The notes under the pieces are model-generated. The model was not told the origin of the DNA. It did not search any database and saw only the letters and a program-made list of their open reading frames with translations. From Nymphalis io (taxonomy: Eukaryota > Arthropoda > Insecta > Lepidoptera > Nymphalidae), in assembly GCF_905147045.1 (NCBI RefSeq), contig NC_065914.1:1116001-1180000 (forward strand): DNA of 64,000 bases, written 5' to 3'. Made by a program: the position numbers and the translations under genes. Shown in pieces: positions 1 to 11,138 of the stretch. Positions within the stretch are counted from its first letter, which is position 1. The number at the start of each line of letters is the position of its first letter.

Positions 1-135
1 GTTAACTTACTTCGAACCGTCAATAGCATAATGGTTTACGGGTCGCCTAGCGATTTGAAAGTCGCAGGTTCCATCCTATCCGTTGTGCTTTTGTCGTTCC
101 CACCCCACAAGTACGCTTAATTGGAGGGGTAAATG
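1..135 (+). mobile_element. tRNA-derived SINE, family F (copy 1)
   Basis: The segment has a tRNA-like head with A-box-like (aatggtttacgggtcgcc) and B-box-like (gcaggttcca) parts, then a body ending in 'cttaattggaggggtaaatgg'. The same unit recurs inverted at about 34318-34440 and, more diverged, at 62160-62265. Three dispersed copies support a SINE rather than a tRNA gene, and no cloverleaf 3' half is visible. It sits just upstream of the first zinc-finger exon, in what should be an intron. Confidence 0.55.
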
Positions 136-265
136 GGAATATTAGAAGCTTGATTAAATTTAATTTCAAAATGTACAGCATTAAATATATAAGCTATAAA
201 CTTACTTATTGATTGTTAAATTAAAAACTACTTAATATAAACGGAATAATAAATTATTATTTCAG

Positions 266-335
266 GAAGACAGTTGTAACTACATCATACCAGACATGTG
301 TCCGCCGAAAACTTCCAATATATACATAAGTGATG
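266..335 (+). CDS. zinc-finger gene, penultimate coding exon
   Basis: A 70-nt internal exon with acceptor tatttcag and donor G|gtaagta. It reads through 23 open codons (start EDSCNYII, end YISD) and leaves one base that completes a Val codon with the next exon. It is too short and lacks a usable start, so it is supported by splice signals and phase rather than by ORF length. The cysteine-containing stretch is not a finger. Confidence 0.85.
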
Positions 336-2069
336 GTAAGTAAATTGTCGTCTCCCTGCGGAGATAGAGGCTGCTACTTACCAAAATATATATCCCGAGT
401 TATATAACAAAACAATATGCCGGTGGAACCGTACAGCATTCTGTGAGAACTCGGTATCTCATGAGTGAAATGTGTACTTAAGATGGTATGTTGTAGTTAT
501 TATAATCAATATATTCTGATATTCCACAGAATGTGTTTTTTTTGTAGCATATGTAGGCGGACGAGCATATAGGCCTGATGGTTAGTGGTCACCAAAGTCC
601 ATAGACATTGGCATTGTAAGAAATGTTAACCATCGCTCACATTACCATTGCGCCACCTACCTTGAGAACTAAGATGTTATGTCCCTTCAAACAGGAATAC
701 AACAGTACCAGGTACTGCTGTTTTGCGGTAGAATATCTGATAATTGGGTGGTACCTACCCAGACGACCTAACACAAGAGTAGAAGGTGTGTTCTTACAGA
801 AAACCTACTAGTCGGAGGAGTAATTATGAGTTGTTTGATTCAGTCATTCTCGAAATGTCGTTCTTTAATTGTCAGAAAAGACTGACCACTGAGTTTCTTG
901 TCGGTTCTTTTAACTAGGAACTACATTCCGAACCGGTGGTCACTTAAATTTAATCTTGTAATAAGACGATTCAAAAGTGCTTAAAAAAGCAGTGTGGTAA
1001 CTTTTCATTTATGCAGTTTTTTTTGTTTTTAGTGTCAGAGGAAGTCCTCAGTCTGAATTCAACAGTCGATGGTAAATACATGTGCCCGATATGTCACAAA
1101 CGTTTCGCGAACAAGGGGAATGTGCAGAGGCATATGCTTCTGCACACTCGCGAGAAACTCGAATGTAATGTTTGCTTCCGACAGTTTGTGAAACAGGGCC
1201 ACTATCAGAAACACCTCCTGACGCATTCGACAGAAAAGCGATACAAGTGCGACGAGTGCGGGAAAATGTTCAGGACTTCGTCGAACTTGGAGCAACACAA
1301 ACGGATCCATTTGGCCGTTAAGCCTTACGAATGCGAGACCTGCTTGAGACAGTTCGCAGTTAAGGCGAATCTCGTTAAACATTTGAAGAGCACAAATCGA
1401 TGCAAGATGCCCAACCACGAACCGATCGTCTGCAAAGTGTGCAATAAAGTTTTCCAAAAGGAGTTCTTGTTGAAGAGTCACCTCCGCAGACACACGACAG
1501 AACGGCCGTACGTCTGCGACAGGTGTCAAATGAGCTTCAAATATAAATCGACGCTGATCCGACACGTGCAGCTACACAATGGCGTGAAACCGTATTCCTG
1601 TAAGATATGCAGGAAGAAGTTTACACACGCGGGCCTGATAAAGCCACACATGAGGAAACACACAGGGGAGAAGCCGTACACGTGTCCGGTCTGCAATAAA
1701 AACTTCGCACACAAACACAATATGCAAAGGCACACACTCCGACACACGAAGGTGAAGCACCTGGTCTGCGACGTCTGCAACAAGACGTTTCCAAAGGAAA
1801 GTCGGCTCAAGTACCACATGCGCACACACACAAAGGCGAAGCCGTTCGTGTGCAACGTTTGCGGGAAAAAGTTTTCACACCGACAGAATATTATAAGGCA
1901 CTACAGTCGCAAACACCCGAACGACACGTACGACTGCACAGACACAGACGCGAGTGTCGCGAAGGACGTTTGGGAGAAGGTGATTAAGTCTAAGAAAATG
2001 GAGGTGAAGTTGGAGATCACGGAGGTGAAGGAAGACTTGACGGAAGTCAGTGATAGCGTGTTGGGTTAG
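266..2069 (+). CDS. C2H2 zinc-finger protein, 3' two exons (gene partial at 5' end)
   Basis: Probable sequence-specific DNA-binding nuclear protein. Two exons join: 266-335 (acceptor ttcag, donor gtaagt) and 1033-2069 (acceptor after a T-rich tract, gtttttag; stop TAG 2067-2069). The first exon is 23 codons plus one base and the second supplies the other two bases of that codon, so the frame stays open across the join. The second exon encodes ten fingers of the C-x2-C-x12-H-x3-5-H/C type, of which finger 4 ends in Cys instead of His and finger 10 has four residues between its histidines. Only the finger 7-8 linker is a full TGEKPY; the others are relaxed. A Lys/Glu-rich tail follows. The first exon is entered in phase 0, so more protein lies off the left edge. 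I saw no ZAD or BTB domain in what is visible, and the orthologue cannot be named. Confidence 0.93.
555..790 (-). mobile_element. SINE-like retroposon, family B (intron of zinc-finger gene)
   Basis: This is one of about 18 copies in the window of an approximately 300-bp element whose sense strand starts near 'ggtagggctttgtgcaagctcg' and ends in 'cctattctataaaaaa'. It is antisense here, with the poly(T)-side end at the left. Shared blocks include 'gtggtcacca', 'catagacattggcattgtaag' and 'ctgataattgggtggtacc'. The A-rich 3' end indicates copying from RNA. I could not assign it to a named family. Confidence 0.75.
1033..2069 (+). CDS. zinc-finger gene, last exon: ten C2H2 fingers
   Basis: The apparent ATG at 1011 lies inside the polypyrimidine tract and acceptor of the intron (about 1015-1032), so the open frame there is fortuitous and the exon begins at 1033. 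The fingers start near YMCPICHKRF and end near IIRHYSRKH. The tail after the fingers is about 55 residues and contains VKLE and VKED, which fit the SUMO-acceptor consensus (hydrophobic-K-x-E/D). Coding GC is well above the flanking DNA. Confidence 0.93.
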
Positions 2070-2735
2070 AAGTAGCTTGGGACTGTTCTGTGTAGCGCCT
2101 TTTAATTATTACTATTTGTCAATCACATTAGATTTGCTTTAAGATGCCGTTCACCGTTCGCACCACGAGTGAAAGTGGTGCAACTGTTATCGTTTGGTGA
2201 CCATTTGGAGCAGTTCGATTGTGTGTCTCGAGGATTCGCTTGAAATAATTTGGATAGGATTTTTTTAACAAACCTGCCAATCTTTGAATCTAGATTCCTA
2301 AGTAGTCCAACAGAAAAAATCCACTATGAAATCTGAGTCAGCCAGTACACCCATAGTGTTATTTTTTATTTATTCGATGGCAGCCGAGTGACTTCTTGCT
2401 GCTATTATTGCAATAGTTTGTTATCAGTTGTTTATTATCTTACACAAATTATGTTTTTACGATTATATTTAATGTTTATTTATATTAGTATATTAATTGC
2501 GCACCGCATTACACGATTTAGTGTTAAAAGAGCAACATCACACGCATATCAGCTATAACCAGTAAACAACCTTGTGTTTGGTTGGACTTAAATCAAAAAT
2601 TCGATGAAAATATGAAACAGCTGTGCTATTCTATAAGAACTCACTTCATCGCTCACCCGTGGAATGTTGACAACCGACTTATGTTATGTGATGTACAATT
2701 TGATGCGTGTATTCTTTAAATATTATATTAATAAA
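2070..2735 (+). other. probable 3' UTR of the zinc-finger gene
   Basis: Non-coding sequence after the TAG. The first good AATAAA on this strand is at 2730-2735, but it lies inside a MITE-like repeat (2618-2882), so either the transposon supplies the poly(A) signal or the true 3' end is earlier. No other coding signal is visible. Confidence 0.35.
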
Positions 2736-2882
2736 GTCAATGTCGCATATCACTTACTGATATTACACGACCGTGTTCTGCGGTGAGTTTCGAGTTTATT
2801 ATAGTATATCAACAACAAGTCGGCTGTCAACATTTCACGGGTGAGTGATGAAGTGAGTTTTTACAGAATGTCACTGCTGTTA
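2618..2882. mobile_element. MITE family M with long terminal inverted repeats
   Basis: The left end (ctattctataagaactcactt...) and the right end (...aagtgagtttttacagaat) are inverted repeats of roughly 60 bp, including 'gttgacaaccgact' against its complement near 2820-2835. The central part (tgatgcgtgtattc..., gtcaatgtcgcatatcac, acgaccgtgttctgcg) recurs at 19166, 39099, 41416, 48268 and in part at 14213, 41607 and 57160. No coding capacity, so probably a non-autonomous DNA transposon. Confidence 0.8.
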
Positions 2883-3089
2883 TTATAATCGATTGATTAT
2901 TCGCATTTCTGTGACACGATGGTTTTCTAATGTTACATGGCCGGTTGCTATATTGAAGAAATGATTGTTTTTACTAAGGGATAGTAAAATTACTTACTTA
3001 ATTCATAAGCTTATATAATATATAAGAAGGCTACATGTTTTCATATTTATTATTTACACAAAACTCTTAAATATACACAAAAAAAATTA

Positions 3090-5400
3090 AAAATCTGAAA
3101 AAAGGCTACTGTACAAAATGTGGCCGCGTGGAATGGTGGCAAAAATGCTAGCAGCATTTTCCCTTTGATTTGCAATTTCGATCTTCTGGGCGATGTCATC
3201 GGCGAATCGAAGTTGTGAGATGTACTCGCCGTTTACTTTGACTCCATACCCAGTCCAATCCAGCGTCTTGAAAACGTCTTCCAACGCGTTGGTGAACAGT
3301 TTCGGTGATATTACTTCCCCCTGTCTCACCCCCCTGCGCAGTTGGATCGCCTTCGTCTTACAGTCCTGGATGTGGACAGTCTTTGTAGCGGCGTTGTACA
3401 GACATCTCAGGACCTCGATATATCTTCAGTTGATATGACATCCCTGCAATGAGTCGAGCACTGCCCAGGTTTGGACGGAGTCGAAGGCTTTCTCGTAGTC
3501 CACAAATGCCATACACAGCGGCTGATTGTACTTTTCGGTCTTCTGCACAATCTGCCGAACAGTATGGATGTGGTACACGGTGCTGTAGCCTGATCGACAG
3601 GCGGCTTGCTCTGGCGACTCTTGAGAACAGCTTATACACGTGACTCAGGAGGGAGATTGGTCTGTAGTTTTTCAAGAGGGTTTTATCACCTTACTTTCGC
3701 TCCAAGTTTCCGAGGTCTTGCCATGTTGGATGAGAAGAAAGAAACTTAAGAAACTGTTGTGATTCCGTCATCTTCCGTCAGCTTTGTTGTTTTTAAGCTG
3801 TTCTAGAGCCGCCCCAATCTCTCTTTGGTCAACGACCGAGAGCTCCTCGGAGCATTACTCCGAGCTGACCAGCGCCCAAGAGGGGCGCGCTGGTCATCAA
3901 TACTGATTTCCACAGGTTTAGCTGATCTTGAAGAGAACAACAACAACCATAAAACCTCTCTACTTCTCCGATAATCTTAGGCCTAGAGGTAACGACCCGC
4001 ACCATTCTACTGGTAGTAAAGCTTTGTGCAAGCTCGTCTGGATAGGTACCACCCACTCATCAGATATTCTACCGCAAAACAACAGTACTTGGTATTTTTG
4101 TGTTCCGGTTTGAAGGGTGAGTGAGCCAGTGTAATCACAGGCACAAGGGACGTAACATTTAGTTTCCAAGGTTGGTGGCGCATTGGTGATGTAAGCGATG
4201 GTTAACATTTCTTACAATGCCAATGTTCATAGACGTTGGTGACCACTTACCATTAGGTGGCCCATATGGTCGTCCGCCTTCCTATTCTATAAAAAAAAGA
4301 TTTCGTTTTAAGGCCTTATCTGACAAAAACGATGATTATTCTCGTCGTTTCCTCATGATATCATATTCTCGTCCGCCTTCCGATTCTATATAAAAAAAAA
4401 AATAACCTCTAGTGTCTCAGCAGAGAGTTTTGGTGCGCTGTGTGTTTTGCAGTATTTTGACCAGCGTGTCGGTTTTCTCATCAATACTGCTTACGGTTTC
4501 CAACGCGGTGAATTGGTTTTGAAGTTCCGTTTAGAACTTTTCGGAGCCTTGAGCAACTTGGAGCATGGTAGGTCGGATAGTAGACCTCATCATTCGTGAT
4601 CTTTCGGCTTTGAAGTCGATATCTAGATTGCCTCGAACCAAGCGGTGATCACTTCAGGTATTAAACCTGTTGATCACTGAGACATCTCTAAATATGTGCC
4701 TTTTATTCGAAATGATAAAGTCTTATTTTGTTCCTTGTCACGTTATTGGGGCTTCGCCAGGTCCACCTCCTCTGGGGTTTCTTTTTAAAGAAAGAATTCA
4801 AAAAAAAGTCCGTGCGCTTCGAGAAAATTTATCAGCATTTGCCCCCTGAGATTTCTGCAGCCCAAGCCGTAAGGTCCGACTTTCGATTCACCGCTATCTT
4901 GTACTCCCACTTTAGCATTAAAGTCTCCCATAACAACATTGTAGTTGGCCTTCGAGGTGTTGTTGAGGGTCTTTGCGATGTTCTCGTACATCGCTTCGAC
5001 CACATCATCAGAGTATGACAAATGAGTATGGCGCATATACCTGTACGACCTTCAGGGAGTACCTGTCGGAAAGTTTTAGGACAAGGTACGCTACCCGGTT
5101 CGACACACTACTGATTTCTACAATGCTAATGAGATCCTTTTCACTAGAAAACCGACACAATCCTGGGAGAGTTGATCACCTTCGCGGAAGTAGAGTAAGT
5201 TACCAGACTCTAGAGTTATCGTGTCCTTCCCCTGTCTTCGGACTTTAGATAACCCCAGTATATGCCGGTTTATATGACTTAAATCTACTTCTAATTCGGC
5301 GGGTGATCCAGTCCAGCCTTATCGAGTGTCCAGTATACGTTGCCATATAAAGTCGTTTTTTATGGTAGTCTACCATGAACCGGTGATTCTTCGCACGCCC
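3090..5400 (-). pseudogene. RTE-type LINE remnant, endonuclease and reverse transcriptase parts
   Basis: Read on the minus strand, the order is as follows. An endonuclease block lies from about 5400 to 4785, with RVAYLVLKLS, YSLKVVQVYAP and the catalytic MGDFNAKVG. A linker with HRLVRGNLD-like sequence lies at 4650-4600. RT blocks follow: NYRPISLLSHVYKLFSRV near 3660-3610, RQGEVISPKLFTNALEDVF near 3330-3270, and LRFADDIA (the RT active-site box) at about 3225-3195. These are hallmarks of the RTE clade (APE endonuclease plus RT, encoded in one ORF). Several frameshifts and stops break the frame, and a family B SINE has inserted at 4003-4310. It is not functional. Confidence 0.8.
4003..4310 (+). 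mobile_element. SINE-like retroposon, family B, inserted in the RTE LINE
   Basis: A near full-length sense copy running from 'ggtagtaaagctttgtgcaagc' to 'cctattctataaaaaaaag'. It interrupts the LINE between its endonuclease-linker and RT parts, so it is younger than the LINE. Confidence 0.85.
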
Positions 5401-5950
5401 TGTCTTTTTTTTTTCTTGGGGAAATTCTCTTGGGATACTTACCCGCCCGGGGAGGCGAGAGAGTTATATCGGATTCTTACCGACTAAAACCCCAAGGTGT
5501 CCCTCTCGTTGCTATGCGGCGAAGCCACGGGAACACTTTCGCATACATCCGCGACTTCGTCAGCAATTGTCTGAATACAGACCCCCCTATGTTTTACTCC
5601 CATTACAGGTGCAACGGAACACTTGGTGCACCTCCAACTGTTTTAAGGCCTATTCTCGTCGGGTGGCAGATGTCCCCGCATCTGCCATCAGGGGGGTAGC
5701 TATCGATCGTTGGCCACTCGTCTACGCCCCACTTTCTTGCGGTCGCACCACCTGCCCTGCCGATACTGCGATCGCTACCTTTGCCGGGCTTAGCGGGCTT
5801 GCCGGGGGCATTTTTTTAAACGCATCTACCATGGAGGGTTTACCCATACTCGCCGCGCTGAGCAGGCGTGTTGGCGAGTGTAGTAGGGGGGTAAGATGTT
5901 TACATGTGGGACGCTGCTGCCCATCCCCCCTTTTCCCCGCCCCTTAGTCG
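5401..5950. other. GC-rich segment between two RTE fragments, origin unresolved
   Basis: GC is much higher than in neighbouring DNA, with poly(G/C) runs. Short open frames exist on both strands, but none resembles a family I know. Its place between the inverted endonuclease part and the forward 3' part suggests LINE 5' UTR or another inserted element. Confidence 0.3.
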
Positions 5951-5951
5951 C

Positions 5952-6215
5952 TCCTTACGACATCCACGGGATAAGATCATAGCAGAGTCGCTGGAACAAC
6001 TCACCGAAATACTGCGTAGCCTAGGCGAGTGTTCCCGGCGTGTCGGTCTCAGTATGAACTTGGACAAGACCAAGGCATGCCGTGCTGGGACCGATATACG
6101 TCACCGCCATAGCTTGCAAAATTAGCAGGCTGAAGTGGCAGTGGGCTGGTCACGTATGTCGTAGGACCGATGGCCGTTGGAGCAGACGAGTGGAAACCTT
6201 GTTTTGGAAACCGAA
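5952..6215 (+). pseudogene. RTE-type LINE remnant, 3' part of the RT ORF in opposite orientation
   Basis: Plus-strand frames encode IIAESLEQLTEILRSLGE, then RRVGLSMNLDKTKA, and, after a frameshift, KISRLKWQWAGHVCRRTDGRW. These are the segments that follow the FADD box in RTE elements. The element therefore continues here, inverted relative to 3090-5400, starting within a few residues of where the other piece stops. Confidence 0.75.
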
Positions 6216-8415
6216 GTTTGAATATAGTAACCGAACTGAAATCGATCTAATATATCAATTTTAAGACAACTCGATTGTTTTTAACATTCGACCATTAAGG
6301 CGCGGAAGCCGTACTATTAACTACTAATATTATCGTAAAATAAAACGATTTTAATAACACGGTAATAAAAAATAAAAGATCTCTCTTATATATAAATATA
6401 ATTTATTAGAATTATAAATATATACTTTTTAAATTGTTCGTTAGTGTTAGTACGTACTTAAGGGACAGTGATAAGCAACAGCTTGTACGCCGCTCGCAAG
6501 ATTGATAGCGAGCGGCGTACAAGCTGTTGCGTTTCGCTTCGATTGACGTTAAATAAAAAAAAATACGAAATGTCATAAACACATTATTATTAATAACAGA
6601 CATTGTGTATATCATTTTGACCCCAAAACCAATTTAAAAAAAAACAAATGTCAAGAACAAAAAGAGTTTTTTCAACAAATCAGTAAACTTCTGTAAGCGA
6701 TTTATTAAAAAAATACCTAGTCTAATATAAGTTAAAAAAACTTATATATTGATAAATGAAAAAATGTTATTTTATAAAAAACATTACTTGAGAACAGATT
6801 ATATAGTTTTTTTTACATAAGTCAAAATATTAGGCTTTGATTTTATTTGTGCTTCCACTCTTCCGTGATCTCTTCAATGACGATTTTTTTCGTCTTGATA
6901 TTTATTTTAAAAAAAGTTTAATAATAAGAAATAATAAATTTTATTAAATGAAATGCTTTTTTATCGTTTAAATTATTATTGTTTTCTTTTGAACAAAGCG
7001 ATAAAACACCAAAGTGTGGAGACATGAGGTTCCTTTCGCTATACATCGTTTTAAATAACAGAAAGAATGACATAAATGAACAAAGTTGGAGAGTTATTGA
7101 ATGAAAAAAATAATAAACATTTTACACACAGACATTACGAACACACGATACCATAGAGGCACGCGTGTAAACACGTACTGTAGCCAAAGTGTAGTAATAG
7201 ACGATGGGGAGCTACCCAAGTCGCCGCGTGTCTAGAGTTTAACGTGCGATAAGGAACTTCGTACGAAAAGAGCGTATCTTTCGAAATACGTCGTCGTCAC
7301 AATTAACAACACAATAATTGTTAGCGAGTGTTTAAAATTTAGATGTATTGTACTTACAATTAAATTGTACGGAAATAAAAATCATAATTTTAATAAACAG
7401 TCGTAAATCAACTTGATTCGATAATTTTTTAATATTGGTGTTAAGGTTTGACATTAATTGCCAAAAAAAATATTTTTATTTAATATGAATATTGCTGGAG
7501 CTGTATTGCTATCTCCTATCTTCTTTGTACATATTATATATTTTATAAGCGAGAAGGAATACGAGTGAACTTAGCAGACCAAATGTGGCTTTTTCGCATG
7601 CAGCTCAGTTCTGAAGTTCTTGATACTGACGTGAAATAAGTGAATTGACAATCCCATCTACCAATCTTCCGTAGATCATATTGTGACAGCATGAAAAAAT
7701 ATGAATTTCATGATTAAAAAATGATCATTGAGTTCACCAGTGGGAACTCTGTTATTATATAGTCTCGAGGATTGTTGGTAGATAATTTTGTCGACAGACT
7801 TATTTCAACTCGCCAAATTTGACAGACCTCACAAGACACCTTCACAATAATCTGCTCAGTTAGCTTCACTTCGATACGGGAGCGTTTGTTTTTTTTTTTT
7901 GAATCAATGCAATATCGAATAAGTATTTAATGTAATTTGTAAACATTTCGTTTTTAAAATATCGGAGATTTTATAAATATTTTTATAAATGGAGGGCGCA
8001 GGTCCTTCACTGGGTTGAGTTGTTGAGATTTTGATCCTGTAACGTTGTGTAGCTTTAAGTATTCTCTTAGAACGCGTATAATGTTATGCATAATAAAGAG
8101 CAATAATGTTTTATAATGTTTTATTTTATATTTTTCTCTGTTAGATTGATATCAAGCAATTTATTTGGCATTGAAATTTTTATACGTTAACATTCTGAAA
8201 TCTGTTCAGAATGGTTTTATAAGTGGTGTGGAGTTTTCCGGGTTTATTATATTTAGTTCCTTTATTAATTGTAGACCCGTAAAATAGTTCCATATTTATC
8301 CTTTTTATTATTAAGTTAAATGTGTAACATTTGTAATGCCCAAAGTTATACTTACTTAATTAGAAAACGACGGACGTAGAGAGTGGTAAGAAAAAAATAG
8401 TTGATGCAAAAATAT
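6216..8415. other. AT-rich intergenic DNA
   Basis: No exon recognised. It contains the hairpin at 6475-6530 and, at about 7555-7840, a degenerate inverted-repeat unit (gtgaaataagtgaattgacaatcccatctacc... against ...ggattgttggtagataattttgtcgacagacttatttcaac) that may be an old MITE. The rest is low-complexity A/T sequence. Confidence 0.4.
6475..6530. repeat. perfect 23-bp inverted repeat (hairpin)
   Basis: Arms 6475-6497 and 6508-6530 are exact complements, separated by a 10-nt loop (aagattgata). The stem is GC-rich (about 65%) in AT-rich surroundings. After a 3-nt internal loop the pairing resumes for five more pairs (6467-6471 with 6534-6538, one a G-U), giving a pre-miRNA-sized fold. Confidence 0.9.
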
Positions 8416-8426
8416 ATTAATAATTT

Positions 8427-8753
8427 CAGTAATTCGTAACAGCCTGTGAATGTCCCACTGTTGGGCTAAAGTCCTCCTCTCCCTTTTTTGAGGAGAAGGT
8501 TTGGAGCTTATGCCACCACGTTGCTCCAGTGCGGATTGGTTAAATACAGATGTGGCAGAATTTCAGTGAAATTAGACACATGCAGGTTTCCTCACGATAT
8601 TTTACTTCACCGAAAAAACTGAGATGACCCATTGGTAAGAACGCGTGAATCTTAATCGATGATCGTGGGTTTAAACCCGGGCAAGCACCACTGAATTTTC
8701 ATGTGCTTAATTTGTGATTATAATTCATCTCGTGCTTGACGGTGAAGGAAAAC
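8427..8753. mobile_element. Metulj-like SINE with internal inversion
   Basis: 8434-8616 is the antisense 3' half of the SINE (aacagcctgtgaatgtcccac... to ...acttcaccg). 8619-8753 is the sense 5' half (gagatgacccattgg... to ...ggtgaaggaaaac). Both halves stop at the same element position, around 'cggtgaaggaaaac'. The unit is flanked by identical 'attaataattt' at 8416-8426 and 8754-8764. Confidence 0.85.
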
Positions 8754-8795
8754 ATTAATAATTTAGTAAAGATAATTTACTTTTAAAAACAAACA

Positions 8796-9731
8796 TCTTC
8801 TATATTATATATTATAAACGCGAAAGTTTGTATGGATGTTTGTTACTCTTTCATGCAAAAACCACTGAATGGATTTTAATGAAACTTTACAATAATATAG
8901 CTCATACGTCAGAATAACATGTAGGCTATAATTTATACAGCTATTTGATTAAATTGGCCAAAATATAACAATAAGTGTCACGTTAGTCGGAAAAAAATCC
9001 TATCTGCGAGCCATTCTGGCATGCGCTGCAAAAACCGTAAGAGCTATACGAATATAATGTATGGCGAAATTTATCTCTTAAATAGTTCTACAAAAAAGTC
9101 CGCGACAGCATATATCTATTTTTTATGTGTAAGCCATTATCGCTAAAATAGTGAATCGAAATACAATAAAATTTGATATTTATTTCCAAAATGCACATTT
9201 TGTATTAACAAATTGATTCTCATCGAAACAAATACTTTTATCACTTCCGAAATTTAAAGTAGATAAACTTTGTCATTTACACTGTGTCATTTGGACAAAT
9301 ATTTTAAAAGTTACGACGATGAATGTAAGCGCGCACCGCGCGGTGCTGTTGCTATGCGTGAGGGCAGACCTCGTTGAAGGTTGTGTCTGTTTTGCGATAT
9401 TCAAGGCCCTGGCGATTTGTTAAAGACGCGCTATGCCTGTTTGTAATGTAATAGGTAGGTATTGGAAGGTTTTTTTTTGGTTAGTTACACTTACAAGAAG
9501 AACAAGACAAACAGTTTTTATTACTTTTTATTGTTTTGACATATTAATACGACTGGTAGTTGATTAGGTTGTTTGAAAATACTCATACATACATACGTAT
9601 TGATTTTCTTGGATAAATACTAATATCCTACGAAAATAAAACGAAAAATGTTGTATACACTGAAATATTATAAGTCTGCTCGTAGAGATTTTTTTAAGTT
9701 ATACGCGGGTGAAACCGCTTGCACAGCTAGT
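8796..9731 (+). mobile_element. Helitron-like non-autonomous element (candidate)
   Basis: The left end begins TC and runs into 'tattataaacgcgaaagtttgt', a start seen again at about 35412, 22305 and, inverted, at about 40370. The right end is 'cagctagt', with a short GCGG/CCGC stem (9705-9718) nine bases before CTAGT. The termini lie between A (8795) and T (9732). TC...CTRRT ends, a 3' hairpin and AT insertion are Helitron features. No Rep/helicase coding is present. Confidence 0.45.
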
Positions 9732-11138
9732 TTAATAATAAAAAAATAGCGCCAAATATTGCCGCCCATTTGTGACATTTCAGTGACATCAGGTGAAAGA
9801 AAAAAAAAACAGCAATTATGACACAAGATATTTTATTATCTTAACACACATACTCAGTATATATTTAAGTACCACACAAACAGCAAGCAAATTTTAAAAC
9901 GTACAAAAAATATCTAGAACAAGCGCAAAGCCATTGAAGTACTTGAAATAATTTTTCCCAATATTTTGTTTCAAATTATTTATATGTTATGTTATTTAAA
10001 TATTGATTTCATGTGACAAAGTGTAAATGTTATATAATAGTGTACAGCATTTAATATATCTAATTATATAATAAAACTATGTGCGTGATTCAAGCACCTC
10101 GTTTTAATATTAATTTCTCAAAATATGAATATTTTTTTTGATTCTGAAAAAATAAAACATTCATTTGCATATTTTTAAAAAATGGTAACATTGGTATGTA
10201 AATTATTTTACGTTTTGAAAAAAAAAATCTTCATACGTATTAATGGACGGAATTAAAAATGTAAAACGACCCACGAACGAGTCATCTATTTTATTTTAAG
10301 GCTAATTAAAACAATTTCATATAAAATAAAAAATATTTGTACCTTAAAAATTACTGAACAGTGTAAATAATGGGACCCTTATATTATAAGCCTCCAATGT
10401 GACCCTGTCGTTATTTAAAAATATACACCCTTACATAAACGTTGCTTAGCTCTTTACTTAAACAGTGATTTCTCTCTTTCTCTCATAGTTGATTTGACAT
10501 TTGAAAGAAAAAGATACAGCGTTGTTTCACGCGCTAAACAAAGTTTATAAATAAGGCTCAAAGGAATTAACTTATATATCGTTTTTTAATTTATTTAGAT
10601 ACAGATAAAACATAAAAGAAAAGATTTTTAAATTACATTTCAAATATATCAAAGAGCATTTTTTATACATATTATAATTATTATAAAAATCGCAAGGCAG
10701 TTGAATAATTAAAAAATGTTTTAAATCTATTAATTGTATATAATATAATTAAAAGCACACGTATCTTAATCTATTAAGGAATAAATGAGATTACTAAGTT
10801 CCATCATAAGTTGTTTTTTTAATGTTTGTTAATCGACTCCGACATATACATAATCCAAAATTTAAATATTTCGATGAGTTATTTATTTACATATGAAAAG
10901 ACAATTGATAAATAAATACTTATTTTTTTGTGGATTGGAATATGTTATAATTAGTAGATGTGGAACCGACATAACACTTCACAATAATTAAAAAATATTT
11001 TTTTAAATAATTTATAATATCTTGTCGGTGGATGCAATTAAATAACGATCGATCGATCGAAGAAATGTAAATTCCGATTATAATATTCAATTTAAATATA
11101 AGTTTTGTTTTAAAAGGTGCATACATGATATCTCATAG
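9732..11138 (-). other. AT-rich DNA including the probable Fas3 3' UTR
   Basis: On the minus strand, sequence directly after the Fas3 long-isoform stop has an AATAAA at 10882-10887, about 250 nt downstream, and more candidates further on (about 10590, 9830). A GATCGATCGATCG run lies near 11047. No other gene is seen. Confidence 0.4.

Noticed and set aside
1011..1032. ATG at 1011 as start of the zinc-finger protein
   Set aside because: It lies in the polypyrimidine tract and acceptor of an intron; the exon at 266-335 joins in phase at 1033.
1059..1855. Open frames of 85-168 codons antisense to the zinc-finger exon
   Set aside because: They are complements of repeated zinc-finger codons; the composition explains the lack of stops.
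5430..5947. Two plus-strand open frames (89 and 126 codons) in GC-rich DNA
   Set aside because: No recognisable domain, overlapping each other in different frames, and sandwiched between LINE fragments; probably composition.
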